Source: Devosia sp. LC5
GTDB lineage: Bacteria; Pseudomonadota; Alphaproteobacteria; Rhizobiales; Devosiaceae
Assembly (NCBI RefSeq): GCF_000735585.1
Contig: NZ_JNNO01000021.1
Span: forward strand, 1 to 37,052
Length of the DNA: 37,052 bases
Direction of reading: 5' to 3'
Within the stretch, counting starts at the first letter, position 1. The number at the start of each line of letters is the position of its first letter. Below the pieces are notes generated by a model, which was given only the letters and a program-made list of their open reading frames with translations, made no database searches and was not told the DNA's origin. Positions 33,420 to 37,052 of this stretch are shown here, piece by piece. Both the position numbers and the translations under genes were made by a program.

Positions 33420-34165
33420 ACGCGATAGACCTCAAGAATCTCGACATTTCCTATGGCGACACCAAGGTGGTGCATGGGGTGAACCTGACCATCGCGGAAG
33501 GCGAGAGCTTTGCGCTGGTGGGCGAGAGCGGGTCGGGAAAATCGACCATTTTGCGGGCCATTGCGGGGCTGGCGCCGGACTGGACGGGGGACATCTCCGT
33601 GCTGGGCCGGGCGCGCAGCCATGGGGTGGATCGCGCGGTGGCGCGGCAATGCCAGATGGTGTTTCAGGACCCCTATGGGTCGCTGCATCCACGCAAGACC
33701 ATCGACTCGGCGCTGAGCGAGCCGCTGGCCATTCACGGCCTGGGCAATCGCGGCGAGCGGGTGGAGGCGATGCTGAAGGCGGTGGGGCTGGACCAGCGGT
33801 TTCGGTTCCGCTTTCCGCACCAATTGTCGGGTGGGCAGCGGCAGCGCGTGGCGATTGCCCGGGCGCTGATGCTGGAGCCCAAGGTTTTGCTGCTGGATGA
33901 GCCGACTTCGGCACTGGATGTGAGCGTGCAGGCGGAGATCTTGAACCTGCTGAAACGGCTCCGGCGGGAACAGGGGCTGACTTATCTCCTGGTGACGCAC
34001 AATCTGCCGGTGGTGAGCTTTCTGTGTGATCGGCTGGCCGTGATGCGGCATGGAGGAATCGTGGAAGTGGCCGATGTGGAGCAGCTCAAGCATGGGCGGC
34101 TGGTGGAGGCCTATTCCAGGGAATTGCTGGCGGCAACGGAGGGGGCGAACCGGGCCACTGGGTGA
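33416..34165 (+). CDS. Family 5 ABC transporter ATPase, DppF/OppF type
   Basis: A 249-residue ATPase with Walker A GESGSGKST (about 36-44), Q-loop MVFQDPYGSLHPRKT, signature [14 protein letters not shown], Walker B LLLDEPTSALDVSVQ and switch VTHNLPVV, where Asn replaces the common Asp after His. Like its partner it lacks the C-terminal extension and is short. ATG 33416 overlaps the previous stop (ATGA); an ATG four codons upstream is possible. Confidence 0.92.
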   Translation: MNAIDLKNLDISYGDTKVVHGVNLTIAEGESFALVGESGSGKSTILRAIAGLAPDWTGDISVLGRARSHGVDRAVARQCQMVFQDPYGSLHPRKTIDSALSEPLAIHGLGNRGERVEAMLKAVGLDQRFRFRFPHQLSGGQRQRVAIARALMLEPKVLLLDEPTSALDVSVQAEILNLLKRLRREQGLTYLLVTHNLPVVSFLCDRLAVMRHGGIVEVADVEQLKHGRLVEAYSRELLAATEGANRATG

Positions 34166-34196
34166 TCTGCGCCCTTGATTCATCGGCTCTATCGTC

Positions 34197-34319
34197 CCCT
34201 CGCCCCTCAGGGGAGAGGGCAAGGGTGAGGGGTGCGATGCTGGGGCAATCGAGGATGTGGAAGCATCGCACCCCTCACCCGCCGGCTGCGCCGTCGACCT
34301 CTCCCCTGAGGGCGAGGTG
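34197..34319. repeat. Head-to-head pair of palindromic repeats
   Basis: Two copies face each other between the last ATPase gene and the GAF gene: GGGTGAGGGGTGCGATGC (34223-34240) is the exact reverse complement of 34263-34280. Each copy carries a CTCTCCCC-type palindrome at its outer end. The whole could fold into a cruciform or a long RNA hairpin and may cut off or weaken expression of the GAF gene. Confidence 0.7.
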
Positions 34320-34393
34320 AATCTGGCGCATGCGACTATCCTCCCGTCCAGGGAGGCGAAGAATACCGATATCGAAGACCAAGGACCAAAAGA

Positions 34394-34888
34394 ATGACTG
34401 ACTATTTTGCAGCTGTGGCGCGGTTTGATGCCGAGATTGCCGAGGCGAAGGGCGCTGAGCAGGCGTTCGAGGCGCTGCAGACGCTGACGCAGGAGATTGT
34501 GGGGGCAAAGCTGTTCACGTTCATGAGCGTGGACATGGCAAACGAGCTGTCGCGCCGGCTTTATACCAGCGACGCGGCGAATTATCCGACTTCGGGGACC
34601 AAGCCGCTGCACTACGACCACTGGTTCGACACGGTGCATAAGGCGCGGGAATATTTCATCGCCAATTCGATCGAGGCGATTGCCGAGGTGTTTCCGGACT
34701 ATCCACTGATCCAGTCGCTGGGCTGTGAATCGGTGGTCAACATGCCAGTGATTTTGGGCGGGGAGCTGGTGGGCACGCTCAATATGCTCGACGTGGCGGA
34801 TTATTATACGGCTGAGCGGGTGGAGCTGATCCGGCGGTATATCGCGGTGCCGGCAAAGCTGGCGGCGATGGTGGCGGCCAAGGGGTAG
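34394..34888 (+). CDS. GAF domain-containing protein
   Basis: A 164-residue single-domain protein. The GAF fold is seen as QAFEALQTLTQEIVGAKLFTFMSVD (about 24-48, helix then strand) and later SLGCESVVNMPVILGGELVGTLNMLD (about 115-140), with the usual C-terminal helix. GAF domains bind small molecules such as cyclic nucleotides, flavonoids or free amino-acid-like ligands; which one is unknown. No output domain is attached. It is separated from the ABC genes by 228 bases of repeats, and a Rho-independent terminator follows. Role in the pathway is unclear; an association with transporter operons is seen here but not explained. Confidence 0.85.
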   Translation: MTDYFAAVARFDAEIAEAKGAEQAFEALQTLTQEIVGAKLFTFMSVDMANELSRRLYTSDAANYPTSGTKPLHYDHWFDTVHKAREYFIANSIEAIAEVFPDYPLIQSLGCESVVNMPVILGGELVGTLNMLDVADYYTAERVELIRRYIAVPAKLAAMVAAKG

Positions 34889-34913
34889 GTTTTAGCGCTG
34901 CTGTGAGAGTTGG

Positions 34914-34945
34914 CACCCTCGGAGGGAACTCCGGGGGTGTTTTTT
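34914..34945 (+). terminator. Rho-independent terminator of the GAF gene
   Basis: A ten-base stem (CACCCTCGGA against TCCGGGGGTG, with one T-G wobble), loop GGGAAC, followed directly by six T. It starts 26 bases after the GAF stop. Confidence 0.85.
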
Positions 34946-34965
34946 GTGTCCGTACCCGCCACTGC

Positions 34966-35045
34966 GTCATTGCCCGGCTTGTCCGGGCAATCCATGCCTC
35001 CGCTGATGCTGAGAGATGGATCACCCGGACGAGCCGGGTGATGAC
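34966..35045. repeat. Inverted repeat with GTCATTGCCCGG-type arms
   Basis: GTCATTGCCCGG...GGGCAATCCAT (34966-34995) faces ATGGATCACCCGG...GGGTGATGAC (35016-35045). Each arm is itself a hairpin. Elements of this kind are widespread between genes of alphaproteobacteria. Confidence 0.7.
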
Positions 35046-35131
35046 GGTGGGGGGAGTGTGAGCTTCGAACATGCATTGAAGCATGGGAGGGCTTGCGCCA
35101 TTCGAGCGTAGCTCTCATGGCCTTCTCACCT

Positions 35132-35241
35132 CAAATCGCTCCACTGGAGCGATTTGCCCTGCGGGACGGATCGAAGCCCCTCACCCTGTAATTTCTTCTG
35201 AACGAAGAAATTACGGTCCCTCTCCCTCAAGGGGAGAGGGT
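35132..35241. repeat. Palindromic repeats with long AT-rich hairpins beside putA
   Basis: CAAATCGCTCCA and TGGAGCGATTTG face each other around one C (35132-35156). Next comes CCCTCACCC-type sequence, then an 11-bp stem GTAATTTCTTC/GAAGAAATTAC with loop TGAAC (35188-35214), then CCCTCTCCC/GGGGAGAGGG to 35241. The second unit has the same order as the compact copies at 26561 and 34271, but with a different and longer hairpin. Confidence 0.7.
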
Positions 35242-35259
35242 TGGCATCGCGTTTCGCCC

Positions 35260-36852
35260 CTACCCCGCTGACGCCATCAGGCTGGCATTGCCGCCGGCGG
35301 CGGTGGTGTCGATGCAGATGTGACGTTCGAGTTGGAGGCGGGCGGTGTCGTCCGCTGACGTCAGCAGCGGCAGGAGGGCGCCGTCGCGGGCGCTGAGGGC
35401 GATGCGGATGGCGCGCAGGTTGCGGTCGGTGCCGAAATAGGCGACAGCCTGGAAGGTTGCGGCGTGGGCCAGGGCGTCGAGGTCGAGTTCGGCGGACAGG
35501 GCGATGCAGAAGGTGGCTTCGGCCATGTGGCGCTGGGCAGCGTAATCGGCTTCATTGGGGCCGAGGCAGAGCAGCGTGCCGCGAGGGGCCAGCGTGAGGA
35601 TGTTGCTTTCGCCGGTTGGGCCGGGGAGCGGAAGCGCAGCGGATTGCAAATCCGCGTACCCTTTGGTGAAACGCGGCAGATAGTGCGGGCCGCCGGCTTT
35701 GGGGCCGGTGCCGGACAGGCCTTCGCCGCCAAAGGGCTGGGAGCCGACGACGGCGCCGATCTGGTTGCGGTTGATATAGATATTGCCGGCATGCACCTGG
35801 GCCGAGACGGCGCGGACGCGCGAGGAAATGCGGGTATGCATGCCGAAGGTGAGGCCATAGCCCGAGGCGTTGATGGCGGCAATGACGGCGTCGATATCGT
35901 CGGCCTTGAAGGTCGCGACATGCAGGACCGGGCCGAAGATTTCTTCTGGGATGGCCTCGATGCCGGTGACGCGCAGAACGGTGGGGGGCACGAAAGTCCC
36001 AGCGCTCGGATCTCGTGGTTCGACAAGCTCACCATGAGGTCCTTTTCTGGACTTCAAGGTGTGAATCAGATTCCCCGAACGCTCGTAAGTGTCGATATAG
36101 GCTTGGATTTTGCTGCGGGCGGCTTCGTCGATGACGGGGCCGATATCATTGGCGAGGTCCCAAGGATTGCCCAGGGTGAGTTCGTCCATGGCGCCGGTGA
36201 GCATTTCAATCGTGCGGTCGGCCACATCCTCCTGGATGTAAAGGATGCGCAGGGCCGAGCAGCGCTGGCCGGCGGACTGGAAGGCGGAGGCGAGCACGTC
36301 GCGCACGGCCTGCTCGGGCAGCGCGGTGGAATCCACGATCATGGCGTTGAGGCCGCCGGTTTCGGCGATGAGCGGGGCGTCGGGCGCCAGGTTTGCCGCC
36401 ATGGCGCGATCGATGCGGCGGGCGGTGGGGAGGGAGCCGGTGAAGGCGACGCCGGCAATGCGGGGGTCGGAGGTGAGCGCGGTGCCCACTTCGCCGGCGC
36501 CGGGGAGGAGCTGGATGGCGTCACGCGGGATGCCGGCCTCGTGCATAAGCTGAACGGCGCGGTGGGCGATGAGCGGGGTTTGCGGGGCGGGCTTGGCGAG
36601 GACGGGATTGCCCGCGACCAAGGCCGCCGCGACTTGGCCGGTGAAGATGGCCAGCGGGAAATTCCACGGCGAGATGGCGGCGAAGGGGCCGCGCGGGGCG
36701 GCCAGGGGCTGGGCCTCGGCCTGTTCGGCGTAGTAGCGCAGGAAATCGACAGCTTCGCGGAGCTCGGCGATGGAATCTGCCCAGGTTTTGCCGGCCTCGC
36801 GGGCGAGGAGGGCGAAGAACTCGGCGGCGTTGGCCTCGTAGAGATCGGCGGT
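35260..36852 (-). CDS. putA: PutA, C-terminal part: L-glutamate-gamma-semialdehyde (P5C) dehydrogenase (partial)
   Basis: About 530 residues of the C-terminal half of bifunctional proline utilisation protein A, which oxidises proline to glutamate. Visible are the aldehyde dehydrogenase domain with AISPWNFPLAIFTGQ, KPAPQTPLIA, catalytic-site AETGGLNAM (Glu), SAGQRCSALRIL (Cys nucleophile), EEIFGPVLHV and NIYINRNQIGAVVGSQPFGGEGLSGTGPKAGG in parts, and the PutA-specific tail ending in GGNASLMA. The proline dehydrogenase half would lie to the right. The reading frame is real up to about 36852; from there the sequence degenerates into a run of 15 G and AT-rich bases. A repeat sequence encoding GPHGELVEPRDP is inserted between NLIHTLK and AGTFVPPTV. 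The stop faces the GAF operon (convergent). Confidence 0.9.
   Translation of the reverse strand, partial: TADLYEANAAEFFALLAREAGKTWADSIAELREAVDFLRYYAEQAEAQPLAAPRGPFAAISPWNFPLAIFTGQVAAALVAGNPVLAKPAPQTPLIAHRAVQLMHEAGIPRDAIQLLPGAGEVGTALTSDPRIAGVAFTGSLPTARRIDRAMAANLAPDAPLIAETGGLNAMIVDSTALPEQAVRDVLASAFQSAGQRCSALRILYIQEDVADRTIEMLTGAMDELTLGNPWDLANDIGPVIDEAARSKIQAYIDTYERSGNLIHTLKSRKGPHGELVEPRDPSAGTFVPPTVLRVTGIEAIPEEIFGPVLHVATFKADDIDAVIAAINASGYGLTFGMHTRISSRVRAVSAQVHAGNIYINRNQIGAVVGSQPFGGEGLSGTGPKAGGPHYLPRFTKGYADLQSAALPLPGPTGESNILTLAPRGTLLCLGPNEADYAAQRHMAEATFCIALSAELDLDALAHAATFQAVAYFGTDRNLRAIRIALSARDGALLPLLTSADDTARLQLERHICIDTTAAGGNASLMASAG
36012..36041. repeat. Copy of an intergenic repeat inserted in frame in putA
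   Basis: CTCGTGGTTCGACAAGCTC followed by ACCATGAGGTC matches 27806-27835 with a single difference in 30 bases. In putA it encodes, on the minus strand, a segment with HGELVEP, where relatives usually have a short loop before GTFVPPT. Confidence 0.75.
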
Positions 36853-37052
36853 GGGGGGGGGGGGGGGTCTTTTTACCCCCTTCCGCCGCCCGCGGACGCC
36901 ACCGTTTTTATTTTCTGGGGGGGCGGGGTACTTATACAAAAAAAAACGAAATGACCGAAGTAGCTGAAGAGGTATCGAGAAACCAAGGGTATGTACACAA
37001 ACTACAGCGAACGAGAAAGACAGACTGATACCCGCACGTGCGTACTGTAAGA
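36853..37052. other. Probable low-quality contig end
   Basis: A run of 15 G (36853-36867) interrupts the putA frame, followed by homopolymer-rich bases and an abrupt fall in GC with no coding bias and no match to the expected PutA residues. I take this as sequencing or assembly error at a contig edge, not biology. Confidence 0.7.

Larger units (their letters stand above)
34889..35259. other. 371-base convergent gap between GAF gene and putA
   Basis: The gap has no credible gene. It contains a terminator (34914-34945), an inverted repeat of the GTCATTGCCCGG type (34966-35045), two perfect hairpins (35132-35156 and 35188-35214) and a CTCTCCC palindrome. The genes on either side converge on it. 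Confidence 0.65.

Noticed and set aside
36853..36867. G-run as a G-quadruplex or phase-variable tract in putA
   Set aside because: It coincides with the loss of homology and composition at the end of the sequence, so error is the simpler explanation.
35464..36954. Plus-strand open frame of 496 codons opposite putA
   Set aside because: Gly-rich shadow of putA that runs into the doubtful contig end.

Overview
The window is about 37 kb of high-GC DNA, dense in genes, with strong codon bias and many GC-rich palindromic repeats between genes. Its gene families (several ABC importers, Tat-exported PIG-L deacetylase, LacI, GntR, ArsR and XRE-cupin regulators, C-terminal PutA) suggest an alphaproteobacterium of the Hyphomicrobiales, perhaps Devosia or a relative. 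That placement is inferred from gene content and style; no marker gene is present. No rRNA, tRNA, CRISPR array, phage gene or transposase was seen.

Layout. (1) 1-4661: the 3' part of a PIG-L-type deacetylase gene, a coupled sarcosine/N-methyltryptophan oxidase-like gene, and a complete PIG-L deacetylase on the opposite strand that is a paralogue of the first. (2) 4832-11346, minus strand: a compact sugar-uptake operon read lacI, binding protein, two permeases, beta-propeller glycosidase, ATPase. A perfect 32-bp palindrome lies over its promoter. (3) 11567-15439: a PLP enzyme of the cysteine synthase/desulfhydrase fold, a divergent MFS exporter with an extra C-terminal domain, and a GntR regulator. 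(4) 15529-25741, plus strand: an arabinoside-utilisation locus with an ArsR-type regulator, GH51 alpha-L-arabinofuranosidase, a complete peptide-type (family 5) ABC importer and a GH43-like glycosidase. (5) 26016-34888: a GNAT acetyltransferase, an M24 (Xaa-Pro type) peptidase, a family 5 binding protein and an XRE-cupin regulator on the minus strand, divergent from two permeases, two ATPases and a GAF protein. (6) 35260-36852: the C-terminal part of PutA, entering from the right edge.

How the parts may work together. Regions 2 and 4 look like two separate carbohydrate-scavenging systems, each with its own sensor, importer and glycosidase. Region 4 is notable because an Opp/Dpp-type transporter, not a CUT1 type, sits between two predicted arabinose-releasing enzymes. 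Region 5 with PutA can be read as uptake of proline-containing peptides, Xaa-Pro cleavage and proline oxidation, but this is a hypothesis from proximity.

Non-coding structure is rich: an intercistronic hairpin after the sugar-binding-protein gene, several operator-like inverted repeats, a family of hairpin repeats in nearly every long gap (one pair with a compensatory stem change), and a repeat inserted in frame inside putA. The last ~200 bases, from a run of 15 G onwards, look like a bad contig end. I did not find an obvious new defence or biosynthetic system; the most unusual signals are the repeats, the operators and the transporter/glycosidase pairing.
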